Positions 13,217-28,342 are shown, counted from the stretch's first letter. The stretch is DNA of 64,000 bases from Drosophila pseudoobscura (GCF_009870125.1 NC_046680.1:16945501-17009500); one strand, 5' to 3'. A program made the numbers and translations. Notes: generated by a model not told the origin, from the sequence alone.

Positions 13217-16200
13217 TTTGTTGTGGTTAAAAAACAATTCCTTTTTTTATATTTTGTCTGTGTGTGTGTGTTTTTCGTACTGTTGGGCAGCCCGCAGTTT
13301 AGAATGTCACTTGATTTTTGATTGATTGTTGTGGGAAAAATTGCTGAAAAATTTGTATTTTTCCTTCTTGCTGTTGCATAAATTCACCGAGTGCCCATGG
13401 CAGACAGAATAGGCGCGGGGCACGAGTAGGTCCAGCAGTTGCAGCTGACCGGACAGGAACAAAACCAATGTTGACCACGGTCAGGAGCTGGGGCTGGAGC
13501 TGGGGCTGCTGCTGGGGCATGGCTTTATGTTTTTATTAAAAACACAACGAACGACGCGTCGTCGTCGAGGCGGAAACATTTCGTATGCCATTTGTGGCCT
13601 CCTTTGCCGGGGACTGCGACTGGGACTGGGGCTCTCTGCATGAAAATAGACTGCAAAAAAATTAGCTGCTCGCTCGCCGCCGAATATTAAAATGTGCATT
13701 ATTTAGTGGCAACATTGTAAAACGCGGAATCGTAAAACGCTGCCTTGGCCATGGCTAAGAGAAAGCATAACTCTCAGGCTCTCAGATAGGAGCGGACATC
13801 GGTACACAGACACAGACACAGCCACAGACACAGACTCAGCGATATAACGAGCCGAGAAGCGCGCGCATTGCTCGCTGAGCATTAAAAAATCAAATTATAA
13901 TAAAATTGCAGATTAACTGTTGACTGTTGCCGTTCCAAGGGGGTGGGGGCAGGGCAAGCGGCGCACTCGTTAAGCCAGGCTGAAGGAGCAACAGCGGCAG
14001 CCAAATGGCGTCTGGTAATGGCCTTAGCCATAGCCGCTTGCCTCGTAGCTCCAAAGAATGCCACTTGCCAACTGCAGCCAGCTCGGAGATGCTACTGGCC
14101 GTGGCAGTAGCCGTGGCAGTGGCTGTGGCTGTGGCTGGGGCAGTGGAGTTGGAGCTGCTGCTGCTGTGCCTGCCGACTGCCAAGATTAAGTCATCATCAA
14201 CATTTTGCAGTTGTCAACTGCTGTGAGGCGGCTACTTAAACTGCACTTTGTGTGAGGCCAGGAGTGGAGTGGAGTGGATGTGGATGTGGGGCTTAGGGAT
14301 GGATCGAATCACTACTGGGCACATCCATTGCTGTTCCTTGATCTCTGAATGAATTGGTGCTGGGCCAAGGAAAGCACCAATATATGAATCAAAACTATTT
14401 CCTATCCCATACGGATTCTATAGTTATTCGATTCCCAATGAATTCCAGAGCTCTATAAAAAGAATACCTCAGATTCGCATTGACGAATGCCAGGTGTTTC
14501 GCCAGCCCTAAACTCCTTGTACTGGGAGTACTCAGAGCCCCATTAACAAACACAACTAAATTTATTTGACTAGAGGCGAATAAGGCGCTTACAAATAGGC
14601 CTGTGAAATGCTTATGGAGTTGACAATTTATAGAGAGAGAGACAGAGAGTCCCTTATCTACAAGTAAGTGCCCCAGGCACGACTACGAAGATGATGCTGC
14701 TGCTGCTGCGGATGACACATGCAACGTGCCTTGGGGAACCAGTCAAAGTGTTTATTGCATTGACACTCGGGGAGAGTGGAGCGGCCACAGCGACACACTT
14801 TCAAATCATAAATTTCCAGTTTGTCACTTGTCCGCTGATACGAGCAGCGATCCCCGGACGAGCCAGCCAAAATGCAAATGAATGATGCCCTCCAATCCCG
14901 TTGAAAATTATAATTGGAGCAGGAGAAGCCCCACAGCCGGAGAGCAGTATTGTATAAAGAAATATTCGGTTCTTTTTTTTATTTTTGTAATGGTGTCAAC
15001 GCTTATCGGCCACAGAAAGGCAATGCAAATGCAGTTAAGGGCCGAACAAAACGTTTTCAAGATGAAGTCATTAAGGCCCCAGCGAAAAAGGAGGGAGGGA
15101 GACCCAAAAACGAACAGCGAACAAAACGGAAATCGTTATCAGCACTTTGCCTCGATTTCGGCATATTGAAATATTGAACAAAACATATATATAGATTTTT
15201 TTATTGTTGCAACACTTTCCACATGGCGGAAGGCTTGACATTTTGAACTCATTCCCGCACATTAATATAAAAAATTTGTTATCTCTCGTAAAAACGAAAA
15301 ACATAATTTTGTGGCACATATTGCTACAGAATCTCACTCCCATCGGATAACTCTTCTGGGACTTGTTGTAAAAATTTCCAAATTTAAATTTTTTAATGCC
15401 ATCACCAGTTGCTCCATCTGTCGCCTCTGACTATGAATAAACACGTTTGCATTTGTTCATATAACTACATGGCCATTGGCCATCTGCAATGCTGAGTGTT
15501 TTTCACACCTCGCACAATGATTGTTGAGTTTTTTCAATTGTTTTTCCATGCCTTTTTTATAATTTATGTTTAAACTGGGTTTCAGTTAATTTCTGTTGCA
15601 AAGTGGAGCATTCTTCTCCCCAAAGAGGCTTAGGGCGTACTGATTGATTACTGCTCAGATTTTATTCCGCATAAATTGATCTTATTACAAAGACAGACTC
15701 CGTTCTATTGGCAAGCCATACCTCCTGTATATTCTTAAGCTCTACTTCAACTAATTAATATAAAACGGAAGAGGCCAAGTGGAGGCCATGAAAGGCCCAT
15801 TTTCCCACATACACATGTAATTCGAGGAAAAGCCCATATCTGCAAAGGCTCCAAGGCACTTGTTGCCCCTGACAACCGCATACGCAAACGCAACCACGTT
15901 CGTTCCGACATCGAAATATGGTGCTCAAGGCACGGGCAACGATGCTGCGGCGGGCGGGCAAAGGGAGGCAGAGGAAGCGGTGAAGGAGCCAAGTTAAGCG
16001 GCTCAGACACAACACACACCGAGACACAATAGCCGCCAATGCTGTCGTGGCCCAGACAGCCACCCACAGGTCCCTCCGTCACAGTCACGGCCAAAAATCA
16101 GCTTTCCTGCTTTCCTCCTGGTGCAACAAAAAGGCCTGCCCCCGTTTCGTATTGTTTTCTGCGTGTTGCAAGTGAAAATTAGAAAGTACGCACTTGAAAA

Positions 16201-16471
16201 GCGTCTGTGTTTATGTCTGGCAGCTGTTGCACACACAAAACTTTGCTCCGGGCTGCTGCTGCTGCCCCCAGTCGTCCTTCTCTTCTGAATTCTTCTCTTC
16301 TTCCATGAATAGTTTAATTAAAATTTCCCTTCAAGCCTCTGCGCCTTCGAGCCATCAGGCCTTTGCCTTCCTCTGTTCCCCCAGCGGAAGCAACAAGAAA
16401 GAAAATTGTGAATAGCAACTTTTCAAGAGACATGAAAAACGAGAAACTTGTTAAACTTTTGTGATTTCAAA

Positions 16472-16492
16472 GACGACGACGACGACGACGAC
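16472..16492. repeat. (GAC)7 microsatellite
   Basis: Seven uninterrupted GAC triplets. Confidence 0.95.
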
Positions 16493-17301
16493 TGCAAGAT
16501 GACGACAAGTGTTTAGTTTTAGTTTTTGTGGCAAACAAGGCAAGGAAAAACCCTTAAATCTGTTAACCTTTCATTGCCGGCAGAGAGCTAGAGAGAGGGG
16601 AGAGGAGAGACGACTGTCATTAGAAAGTCACACACTGCAGCTGGCAATAGTCAAGGCTTAGGGCTAATATTTTATGGAATTTGTTTGGAATTAAATAATA
16701 AAACTATACGTGCATTGAGGTGTTTTGGTTCCAGTCCTGGGGCATGCTTCTCGATGCATGAGAAAAAGGAAATTGCTTTTCCTTTGAATAAATTTCATAA
16801 ATTTCATAAATAAACTTCAAAATCAGGCTTCAGCTTTTGAAAACTTAGTGCTTGGATATACGTATTTGTCGAGTATGAATCTCATACTGTTATTGGAGAG
16901 AATAACAAGTGGAAAGGGATGAAAACTCGCCCTAACTGCTTAGCTACACTGGGAAAGAGATATTTAGGGAGAAGCGGAAGACTTCTGGAATTAATGATGA
17001 TCCCATCGACAAACATATTCCCTACTCTAAAACCTAGCAATATACGATATGAGCAGTACAATGGTGTAAGAAGCTACATTCTTGCTAGGATCAGACGTTC
17101 TTTCTCTCCCCCTAGATTTTGATATATGTATGTTTTATCTGGTCTACACGATCAATTGCAATACCTTAAAGAAAAAACAGCACAACCCCACACAGAATAT
17201 CAGGCTTGGCTTGGCCAGGTCGGGTCCGGGGCTGACGCCTATGCGTCAGAGGGCGTGGCCCTGCCTGGCTCATATGTACATAGGTATTTCTGCCAGCGAC
17301 A

Positions 17302-17322
17302 ATGATGATGATGATGATGATG
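17302..17322. repeat. (ATG)7 microsatellite
   Basis: Seven uninterrupted ATG triplets followed by imperfect copies. In other frames this gives aspartate or isoleucine runs with no gene support. Confidence 0.95.
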
Positions 17323-18647
17323 ACGATAATGCCGCTTCGGCTGGGGCTTTTGCAGATCGGTATCAACGTCAGCAGCCTCGTCGACGCCAGTGCCAGTGCC
17401 ATGGCCAGTGCCAGCGCCAGGCACCATCGCCGCCAAGTGATTATTGTAATGATAATGAGACAAGACGACTAACCCATGGTCACCTCACCTCAACCACCAC
17501 ACCACCCCACCCGACCCTGGGAATTGAGGGAAGGACGCGGACTGCGGAGGACCGTCTGGAGTGGCATTTTTGCCAGTTCTGGTGCTGGAACATGTGTCGC
17601 GTGCATAATTACCAAGACGAAGCTGGCGATGGAGAAGGTTTATCGGAACCCAACTCTGCTGCCTAGACCTTTTACCTCTCTGCCACTTCTGCCCCCACTA
17701 CCCGTTATGGTTCACGCTGATTTGGTTGAACAAATTCTTGACGTCTCGGGACTGGGGAGAAGTGCAGTTTCTAATTAAGTCATAAAACAAACGCCGCCGC
17801 AAAAGCCAAACAAATAACTTTGACGACCCCAGCAGGCTGCCAGCCAGTACCACCTCCCATCGGGAGTTGGTCCTTTATCATCAGCAGCTCGTAACAAGAT
17901 ACATTTGTTGCTCTTTCAGGTTGTGGGGGTGTTGCAAGGAGTCGGTGCTGGAATGTTGATGTCTGCTTTGTGACTTTTAATTGCTGCACGTAGCCACACG
18001 TTTAAGCAAACTTAGCAGTTGGCCATAAAAACCCCCACCAGCAGAAACAGCAGCAGCAACAACGACATTAACAACCAAAAACAGCCAGAGCAAATAAAAC
18101 AGCTAAGACAACAACTGAAGCAACTAAAACAACCAGTAAAATGATTAATTTTAGCCAACGACACACTCAAACTATTCGAATGAGGAACTCTTTATTTCCT
18201 TTGAACATTCGCTTTGAAATATTATTCGTCTGGAAAAACAATTCTTCTATGCAAAGAACCACCAGAAGGGCTATTTTACTGGATCCAACACGATCGCATT
18301 TCCCTATTTGAACCATCTCGTTAGTGCATCTATCTGTATAGTATTTCAATCGTTTGCTGATTCCCTGTAACCACTAGACAAATGAGCACAAAACACGGGA
18401 AAACAATTTCCAGAAGGGCCTTTGAAAATAACATAAAAATATATCAAATAGTAATTATTGCATATCCAGGCCCAAGTCATTGACTCGGAGTGCACACGGA
18501 ACACACACAGATACACACAGACAGACACCTGTTTGTATGGAGAACCACATAGATGCATGGCCCATCTTTTAGCCATCCCCAATGCCAACGCCAATGCCAA
18601 TGACTTCTTTTACAGAATGGACTACGAGTAGGAGTTGTAGTTGGAGT

Positions 18648-18667
18648 AGGAGGAGGAGGAGGAGGAG
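18648..18667. repeat. (AGG)n microsatellite
   Basis: Six AGG triplets with imperfect copies on the left flank. Confidence 0.9.
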
Positions 18668-20687
18668 AAGGCAAGAGCACGTTGACTGGCAATAAAACTT
18701 TCATAACTCTACAGCTAATGGAGTTCGAAATGCTGGGTCGTAAAATATTTGTTGTTCCTTCTGCTGTCCAGCCAGCCGTCCGGCCTGCCGTCCGGCCATC
18801 GGGTATAATTGCTCTCAAGCTGGCCGAGAGTGCTGCTCTTAACCCTGCTGCTGCTGGCAACGGAAGCGCCAACTCCGGCCACGGGTTTTTGGGGACTCTG
18901 GACCAGGGCCCACCATCAATGCTTTCTGCCAGTGGTGCTGCAAGAAATTGTCATAAGAATCCAACGCTGCTCACATAGAAAACAAGTCTACTACACTATT
19001 GTTTGTGTGTTTGGGCGGTTTTTATGTACCTAATTTTGTACAGTTAAAATTGCAAAAGGTGCTTCGCTGTTCCTCTTCTTTTTGTTTGCGCATTTGCTGT
19101 CCATTTTAATTGAAATCACAGTCAGAGCCACAGCCAGTGCCAGTGCCATAGAAAAAGAGAGGACGAGATTCTGAAGTGCAATTATTTTTGGCCAGCCAGA
19201 AAAACGTTATTGACCGGGGTCCTCGGTCCATACGTTGGCCAACTTAATCACTGCTCGGAAGAACTTCAGCAAATGCCAAAAAGTAACAACTACTTAGGGT
19301 TACCCGAGGTAACCAAAACGGGCTGGGATGGGATCTCGCGGGTCCCTTCTTGGCCAGGCCGGGCCAGGCCAGTCCATGCCAGGCCTTGTTTTTGGAGGCG
19401 TCAACCTGCTCTTTAAGCCGCATTATTTATGCGGCTGTTCAGCGATAACGCGCTTGCAAAAACGCCACGACTTTAACTGGAGATCCAGCGCTGGACTTGC
19501 ACTTGGAGTCGGTCCAGAGCAACAGCAACCTGCCACAGCAGGAGCAGCATCAGCATCAGCAGCAGGCTGCACTACTTTTAAGGGCTTACTTACTGCACTT
19601 AAGAGGAGTCAGCAGGCAGCAGGCAGCGGGCAGCGGGCAGGAGGCAGCAACCAGGAGGCAAGAGTGTAGCAGAAAATATGAGATATTTCTTATCAGCTGG
19701 TATGCATCTGTGCACCTCGAGCGTTTCTCCTTCCATCACCTTCCACCCTGCCCGGCTCAATCCCTGTTGCTGCTGGTGCTGCTGCAGCATTCGCTTTCAA
19801 AACATTTTCATTTGTTGCTGAAAAGAAGCTGCTGCAGATTTATTGTCTTTGTTTTTGGTTTAGGCCCTACGCTCGCGCTCCTCTTTGCCATAATAATAAT
19901 CATAATATCAGTCGTAAGTGCATTTGTTGCTGCCTCTGTACTAAATACCAAGGAATTTCCTATTTGTTGCTCTATTTCAGGTTCCAGCAGTCCAGTCCAG
20001 TCCAGCAGTGGACTCCACTCGACCGCCTGGAGCCTTGGAGGCGCACTGATTTTCCCCCTCCCTTCACTCGCTTTGAGTTTTATTGTTGGCCGGTTTCGAT
20101 TTCTTTACTTAGAAATGGCCAACGACTGTCTGTTTCTGGTGCGGCTGCGGCTGTGGCCGTGCCTGGGACTTGGCTCCTGCTGGCTGCTGATTTTCCATGG
20201 AACGCCGACAATACAGTGGGCCGCCAAAGAATGAACCACATACTGTTTCAATGGAAGGCATTTTCCAGTATATTAATATCACATTTCATTCGAACTTTAA
20301 GTTCAATTTCCAAAACGAGGCGTTGCCAAATTTATGCAAGCGAAAATTTAATTTTCATTTGAATTTTGAGTTTTGAATTTTGAATTGTCAATTTAAAGAC
20401 TCATATAATAATCCATTCGATTAAATTGTTGGAATTACGGAGGTGCTGATCGTATTTTCTTCTCCTATATATACGAAATTCTTAGACTATAAGCCCACTG
20501 TGGCCGTTTCCCTGTGTGTGTGTTGCCAAGGTTACATCCTAGTTACACAAATCCATAACTAAACTAGTGCAATATTTGTATAATACGCACATACAGATAC
20601 ACAGATGCATAGATACATGTACCCAGCCAGAAACAGCCAGAGCCTCATTTAAATGCTTATCAGAGGAATCTGGATGAACAAAAGCGG

Positions 20688-20688
20688 C

Positions 20689-20719
<31 letters not shown>
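20688..20719. repeat. (CTGTTG)n / (CTG)n repeat
   Basis: Starts as CTG triplets and continues as four CTGTTG-type hexamers. Confidence 0.9.
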
Positions 20720-22954
20720 TCTGGTACCACCACTCGAGACGGCCAAGACCGAAAACTACTCACTCAACCGCTGAGCAATGGAGAAAATATGCTCTGCAGC
20801 GGAGGAAGAGCGGGCCTAGCCTGGTGTGCGCCCGGATGGATGGAAGGCAAAAATGAGAAACCAACTCAGATAAAACGACTGAGATTTGCAGGCATTCAAA
20901 GGCTGAGATGCTGATGCTGCCTCTCGGTTGCTGCTGTGGCTGCTGCTGCTGCGAAATTCCCGCAATCGCCAGCGTTCTATTTGCAAATTTTGGATTATTC
21001 ATATGCTACACCGCTTGCCTCTGCGACGACCATTGCGAGTATTTGCTCATCGCAAGTAGAGTGTGTGCCTGGTGCTACGGCTGCTGCCATAGTTTCCTTT
21101 CTTACGCAAGGCCCTTATGTGAGTGCGGAGTGAGTTTCCTTGAAAATGGGCAAAGCTAACTCTGAAATGGTCTCTCGTCTTCTTATCGCGGGAATCTCCT
21201 GCTTGAATCCTTGCTGTGTGTGCCCAAGGTGTGCGCTGCACTGCGTGTGCCTCCTCCCAGCTGGATGTGATGCATCATTTTGGTCTAATCGGACCGCAAA
21301 TCGTTGGCATTAGGCCTGGTCGAGGGTACAGGGGTACGGGCCCCAAAGTTATGCCCCGAGAGATTCCGATTCGAGATCCCTTATTGCTGCTGCTGTTCTG
21401 GAAATTCTGTGATATTTACTTGCATGTTTGCATTGGTTTCTGTTTGCTTTTGCTGGGGAGGGGGGCTCCGCTTCAATGGGGCAGAGATAGGAAAACTTTC
21501 TAGCTGCTTTTGGGCAACAAAAGAACGTAAGCAAAGGCCATACACACATCTGTTGTCTCCAGTTGTATTCCATAGTTTCATCAATTCCAGCCACCAAATT
21601 TCATGCCACATGCCGCAACAAAATAGAAACATAATAAATGTCCAGACTCTTGCGGAGGGGTTTACTTAACGTCATATTAATACGCGCTCATTAAAAAACT
21701 GAGCACTCGATTAGTCAGGGCCGATTGCAGCAGGGCCCCAGGCCCACCTTTGACACGTGTGACCCACACACTGCCACCACCGCAACCACCGCCACGAACG
21801 TGTGCCGTCAAGTGGAGAAAATTGGCGTTTTGACAAATGTGCTCTCGAAAAGAAAGAGAAAACCGTAAAAATGGAGAAAATAAACATGCACAAACAGGCA
21901 TTTGTAAGTCTTCTGTTTGCTCAATGGACAATTCAATCAAAGAAATACCAGAAATTTCATGTCTTGACTTTCTTGACCAGCAAGAGGCAAGAGCCAAAAG
22001 GCTTTGGGCCATACTTTGGATAGCCCCATTCGGTGATGGGGTGTGGTGGTGTGGTGGCGTGGCAGCCAGGGCGGACAAAGAGAGCATGTTAGAAATTTAT
22101 AACCGCAAGCGTTGCTCTTTAATTACAAACGACATAGGATCCATTTCGAGTGTCTCAATTTTGACATTATTAATGTTTGCCATGCCACCCAATATGTTGC
22201 AGCAGAGTGGATGTTGGATGGAAGCGGAGCAGAGTGGATTGGGGCATAGAGACTGGAGCCGGTTTGCTGCCACACGCTTTGGCCATACAAATCACAACAT
22301 GGCCATATGCGCAATAAGACCGCCGCCTGATATACGATTTTGGCTTAATCTTTGTGGACCATGTGCGTTGCCCTGCCCCTCCTCTCTCTCTCTCTCTGTG
22401 CGTCTGTGTACTGAGGCACGTTCAAAGATTTTCAGTTATAGATACGAGGCGCACCAATGCCACGCACTGCCACAAGTGCACCACACCACAAGGGAGCCAC
22501 ACCACACAAGCCTTTGGCTCGAAGCGTTGCCCAAAAATGCAAAAACTCAATCGAAAAAAAACGAAAAACGATAAGAAAAATCAAATCAAGTTTAGCCCCA
22601 CTGTCTCACAGTCTAGGCAGTCGTCCCACCGCAGTATATTCGTCATCCCCCTACCCCCCTCTCTATGCGTTACTAAAGCCCATAAACCGAACCGTTTTCA
22701 TATCGAACGAACCACCGAGAGAGAGAGCAGCGGGGCAGCCAAAAGACACATCGCTGGAGCCTCACAATCGCAGGCAATCGCGGGGCACAGTGCGAATCCG
22801 AATGCGAATGGGAATGGGAATGCATGGGGCACCAGTAACTGGAACACAGCAGGATGACATTTTCATTGAGCTCCAGCTCCAGTACAGACCAGTTTGAGTC
22901 CCAGCTCCAGTCTGAGTCCCAGACCCAGCCTGCTGCCCAGCCCAATGGATAAGA

Positions 22955-23006
22955 GGGACAAAGTCAGAGTCAAAGTCAGAGTCAGAGTCACAGTCACAGA
23001 CAGAGC
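22955..23006. repeat. Imperfect (AGAGTC)n hexanucleotide repeat
   Basis: Eight or so imperfect copies of AGAGTC/AAAGTC/ACAGTC in a row. Confidence 0.8.
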
Positions 23007-24380
23007 ATCGTTGTCTTCGACATTGAGGCAACCGTCAGCGGATAAAACGAGTTGGTAAGAGGCCGCAGATATGGCTCAAATGGCAAAATACCCTGGCATT
23101 CCCCATACAATACTTATAGCAAGAATAAAATCTAAGCAAAAGTTGCATTGCTCAAATGTTGAAATATTAAAAAGTGATTTGGATTTGGTTTTGACCACAC
23201 CTTTGCTCGTTCTTCTGGCTTTTACGGGACCCCCCATTCCTTACTAATCCTCTGCCATCTGTGGGGGGAAAACCCGGAACTCCCAGAAGTGGCCTGCTCT
23301 CTCTCTCTCTCGTACTCAGTGCATATTTATGGGCGGCAGTCGCCATAAAATTTATGTCTTAGAAGTGCAAAATATATAACACAAAACACGAGCCTTTAAA
23401 AAACTGCGCCCCCCTCTTACTAGAGGGTGAGAGAGGGCCAAGTACTGAATGTAGCATTTATCCGGAACGACGAAGACGACGACAAATGGCCAACGTTTAC
23501 CTAAAGGAAATTAAGACTTTCTTGGGGGCCCCCAGCCCCCTTTGCCATACACCACCCATATCCCATTTTCAAATATCATCAGAAAAGCGTTTGATCAGCG
23601 CCGACGCCACACACACGTTCTGTTCTGTTTGGAATGGTTTTCAGTTTTGTTGGGAAGATGGACAAGTAATTTTTCTGAAGTAATTGATACTCTGCTGCGT
23701 CGCCTCGGAACGGATCTCGTGGGCATCTTCTGCCATGCTCTAGCTGTCCGTGCAGCTGTCCCACCGTCCGGCCGCTTGTACGCCTGTCCGTTCCCGCCTG
23801 ACAGTCTGCTGTTGCATATTAATGACTTTCTTTAATGTCTTTTCCTCATTTATTTTACACACGGACACATTTTACACAGCCGCAACAGCAGGCGGGAGGC
23901 TGAACTTTTCCATTCAGTTGGCCACAGTTCGAAACAGCCAAAAGAATGGTTTGTCTTGGCTTGGCTTAAACATTCCAGACAGGAAAGAGTACCCAGGGTA
24001 CGACTTTCGCAGACCCGTAGTACTGGTCGTGTGCTTATTTTTAAGCAATGCTGTGTCGGCAATACGCCGTTTGGCTTTTGAAATGGCTCTATGGCCCACC
24101 CAGAGGCAGCTCCAGTCCCCCCACTCCCCCTCCATGGGATGGCACTTGCACTTAAACTCTGCGCGGCAGCACGGTTACAGCAAATTGAGTTAGTATAATT
24201 AAATGTGACATTGGCAAGCGTATATCCGGCAGTGTGTGGGTTGCCTGACAATTGGAATGAAGTGTTGACGCTCACTCTCGGGCGCTCGGGCTCTCGGGCG
24301 CTCGCTCTCTCTGCAGAGCGGAGCGGAGTGCAGTCAGGCGACAAATATCATATGCATATCATGTCAGGGGGCGGACCAGC

Positions 24381-24399
24381 CGCATCGCATCGCATCGCA
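24381..24399. repeat. (CGCAT)n pentanucleotide repeat
   Basis: Nearly four tandem CGCAT units. Confidence 0.85.
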
Positions 24400-25800
24400 G
24401 CATAAACGCTTGACTACCGACATACGCAATTTTCAATTAATGCATCCACAAGGAGCTCCCCTTCTGCTGCTCGACTGCAGCTGCTCTTCTGGATCGCATT
24501 CTGCATTCTGCATTAGCGACTCCCAAATTCACGCTTTGGGCCGCGTAACTAAATCAAAATTCAACAACAAGTAGAATCGCAACTAAAGAGGAGGAACCGC
24601 AGTACGCCGCGAGAAGAAGCAAATGCATCATCAAATTGCCGTAGAAAACGGTGTCTGCGTGTGGTATGTGCTGCATCATTAGGGGCACTCACTTAGGCAG
24701 CAATATTCTCAAGTGCAGTGGCGAGATGGGGGACAGTGAACAACCCTATGGGCGCACCAGTGTATCTGCATGTGTCCCATCCAATCCCATTCCATCCAAT
24801 CCGAGCAACAGCATTGCAATCCCTTTCCTAAACCAGCAATTCGTACGCATTTTTAAGCGACAATTCCGCTGCAGCTAATGCAGCACGTTGCACGTTGCAT
24901 ATGCCTCATGGCCTGCGTGGAGTGCCAAAAGGGAGTGTCAATGCAACGACAGCAGCCACCATGGAGAATGGAGAATGGAAAACGAGGCATCCAGAACGCT
25001 GGACGACGACAAAGACGATGATGATGATGGGGATGGGAATGGGTATTTGGATTTGCACTTCGGTGGCGGCAGTGAAAAGTTTCGCTTGCCAGGCGACAGC
25101 TGTGAAATATGCCGTCAGGCATTTGAATATCGCATAATGCATGCCTCTGCCCTGCCAAGTGGCCATTGCACAGTGGGTCACAAGTGGCTAATGCATTGCA
25201 ATAAGTAGATTCTTGAATACTCTACAGCTTTCGGGACACAGTGTGTTCCCGATTTGTATGCAATCATATTTTTGGGGCTGCCGGAGAGTGTACGGAGTGC
25301 AGACCGTGGGTCTAGCCGACGCGCTGCGCTCGACTTGATGATACTGTTGGATTACATTTGGGATTGTTTATGCTGTCATCTCCTCCGCAATTGTTGCATG
25401 GGCCCCGCCGGAACATGCGACCAGCAATTGTGCATGATCTACGATGGCGACAACAGCCACGATGACGATGACGACGCCGAGGAGGGTGATGTTGAAATGG
25501 GATACAGATGGAGCTCCAGTTGATAATGATGGTGGAATGGGGATGGGATGATGGTAATGATGAGGTTGCCTTGGCGACATAAAGTGCGCGTACAACAACG
25601 CCATTTAGGAAGCCGCTGCTGCCCCCCTTTCGGCTGGGTACTCGTTCAGCCCACGTGATATGAGTATACTCGTACAAGGAAGCGAATGCGAATGCGAATA
25701 CATTTGGAAAATAGACCAATTTGCTGCCTACTGTGCAACGCTACTGCTCCTCCAGCCACAGGCACAGCCACACGTGGGCGCAAGATGCAAGTTGCAAACA

Positions 25801-25824
25801 GTGGCAGTGGCAGTGGCAGTGGCA
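25801..25824. repeat. (GTGGCA)4 hexanucleotide repeat
   Basis: Four tandem GTGGCA units. The same hexamer recurs near 14,101 and at 32,451-32,475. Confidence 0.9.
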
Positions 25825-28000
25825 CTTTTGTACTGTCTCTTCTTGTTGCAGTCGCAGTTGCAGTTCCAGTGGCTGGCAATTGCTATTCATAAATGCGAAT
25901 TCAATTTGAAAATTGCTTTAATTTTACTAGTCTGTCGTCACCTTGTGAAAAAGTATCATTCGGTATTTCTCCATGTCCCCGTTTCCCCTTTTTCCCTGTT
26001 GAACTTTTCATTTTCCATGAAAATGGCCAGCAAAAGGCCGGAAGGAAAATCTTACTAAAGTCAGTTCTAATTTTTTGGATTTTAGCGGCACGCGTGTCGG
26101 GACACCATGATACACTGTAATGCGATTCTGGATTTGCCTGGCTATCCTATCGAGAGGCACGTGTCCAAAGAGCCAAACGAAAGGTGCGATTTCATTGGTT
26201 CAGGCTATAATAATGATCCGATAGTTATCACCGATTGTAGATTTGCTAAGAACTTACCCCTTTAAAGCCAATAACAAAATGAATCACACAATTGCAGGAC
26301 TTTTTCAATGAATAGTGAATGGAAAAAAACAAAAGCAATTGGAGCGTAAAAACCACTGTTTTTTTATGCTTTATTTAAATTGAATGCTTTAGTTTGTGCT
26401 TAAATTAACAGATACTGTTGCTGGTTCCATGGCCAATGGCCAGCGGCAGTATCTGCCCATCGGCCCATCCGGTTTTGGGGTGTACGAGGAGTATCTGTGC
26501 GACTTACAGCTGAGCGCGCATTTGGGGGAAAATCTGCATAAAAGTCGAACATGGAACCTGGAACCCGGGACAACAATAACATTTTTGCAATTTCACGCTT
26601 CAAATAGTTTACTAATTAGATTTAATTTTTTGGCCATGCGGGTGTCCCTGTTGGCCCTTGGCCCAAACGACTGCTACTTGCCGAATTGGCAACTTTGTTG
26701 GGACATCTGCGGGCGGGCTAAATAGTTTTGAAACAGTTTCTGTGTCTGTATCTTTTATTCGCACTAATTATTCCACAGGCAGAAAAACACGCGAGCTTGG
26801 GAGCTCAATTTCCAAGCAATTCAGCAGCAGAGGGATCATCATAATTTGCATTTCGATTTGGCCAAACGGTAAAGCGAAACGATAACAGCAGCCGCCAGGG
26901 CTGGGCTGCAACATGAATATCGATGAAAGGGGGATTCCCAGTGGAAGACGACACTGCTCCAGCCCTCGCACCGCAGACATACCAGCCAAGAGACTAACTT
27001 TTGAGCCAATTTAATCAAAGCCAATGACAGACGACCCAATGAGTGCAATGAAAGAAAGGCAAACACAGCAACGGGGACAGGGGTCTGGGGTCTGGGGTTT
27101 GCGGTGCGGGGGCAACAACGAGGCTACATCCCGAGCCAAGTCACTTGGTTGCAAGCATTTGCATTTTGAGAATCTTGACAAGGCCCCTGTGCCTCCATTT
27201 GTGGGGCAGACTGGCAAGACAATGATGCGGCTGTGACTCTCTGACTGCTGCGGCCCGGGACTCGAAACAGAGACTTGAAGAAATTCATTTGGGGGGTTTT
27301 TGTCTAACCGATCGATCTTTCAATCAGAAGAGAGCCACGAGAGCATGCAGCAGATGCTGCTGACTCAGAGCCATGCAAATTGCTCTCCCCATTCCATCCC
27401 ATCCCCCCACTGGCCCCCAAAATGCATCAAAATGCAATCAAAATTAAGGAAAAGCAAACCCCAGTCATGAATCACGGGGGTCTGGTCTCCCTATCCGCCT
27501 CCTCCTGGAGCGTGTGTGTGTGTGTGTGAGTGTGGGAGGGGGGACGGTCCTCCGTCATTTTATTTTAATTAATATGACAGATCCAGCAGGAAAAGATCAT
27601 GCAAGCCAAATGCAAATGCGAAACGCGAGCAACTTTGACTCTATTAACAGCCGACTGCATCGCTAATTTGGGCAGGAACCATACCACACCACACCAGAGC
27701 ATGACACAGCATGCCACACGGAACCCGAACCCCTACTCGAGTCCGAACCCCAGACCGATCTCAAAGGGAATTGAACTGAAAGAAATGTCACCATTAGGCA
27801 CCATCGACGGAGCTGACATTTAAGCAATTTCAAACGTTTTGCTAACAAATTTTACAGCAGCAGCCACTGCCACAACAGGAGGAAATCACAAAAATCAGCA
27901 TTGACCTTTTGACATATGGCTCTTGCTTTGGCTCTGGCTCTGACTCTGGCTTTGACTGGCTCTGTGGCTCTGTGTGACTTCTTAACTCTGATGTTGCTGT

Positions 28001-28032
28001 TGTCGTCGTCGTCGTCGTCGTCGTTGTCGTCG
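28001..28032. repeat. (GTC)n trinucleotide repeat
   Basis: Nearly perfect GTC/TCG triplet run with one T-for-C interruption. Confidence 0.9.
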
Positions 28033-28342
28033 TGGTTGGCTCTCATATAGGGAGCCCCAGAGCCAGACGGAGACACGGAGAGACCCAGACCCAGACCTGG
28101 CCGACTCTGAGGCTGTGGGGGCCCAAAGCAGCGAGACATTTTACAAATGTTTTCAATTGAATTGCTCTGATTTTGGCCAGGTCTCTTCTGGGGCTGGATA
28201 CCCGTTAGAGCCAACGCCATCGCCATCGACAAAACGTTAACGTTAACGCCGAATGCTAGCGGCAGCAGCCGAAAATGTCGTGATGATGGCAAATTGTAAA
28301 TAGCTTAAATGGTCTAAATGGTTTAAATGATTTCAATAGCTC

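Noticed and set aside
19497..20234. 245-codon open frame
   Set aside because: Driven by CAG/CTG-rich and poly-hydrophobic composition. It matches no family and overlaps equally open frames in other phases.
21837..22574. 245-codon open frame on the plus strand
   Set aside because: No recognisable domain, mixed composition and no splice or promoter support. Open frames of this length occur by chance in GC-richer fly intergenic DNA.
24888..25208. Apparent C-x2-C...H motif (SCEICRQAF) suggesting a zinc finger
   Set aside because: Isolated cysteines in a short frame that begins in a GAT/GAC repeat. No proper zinc-finger spacing or repeat is present.
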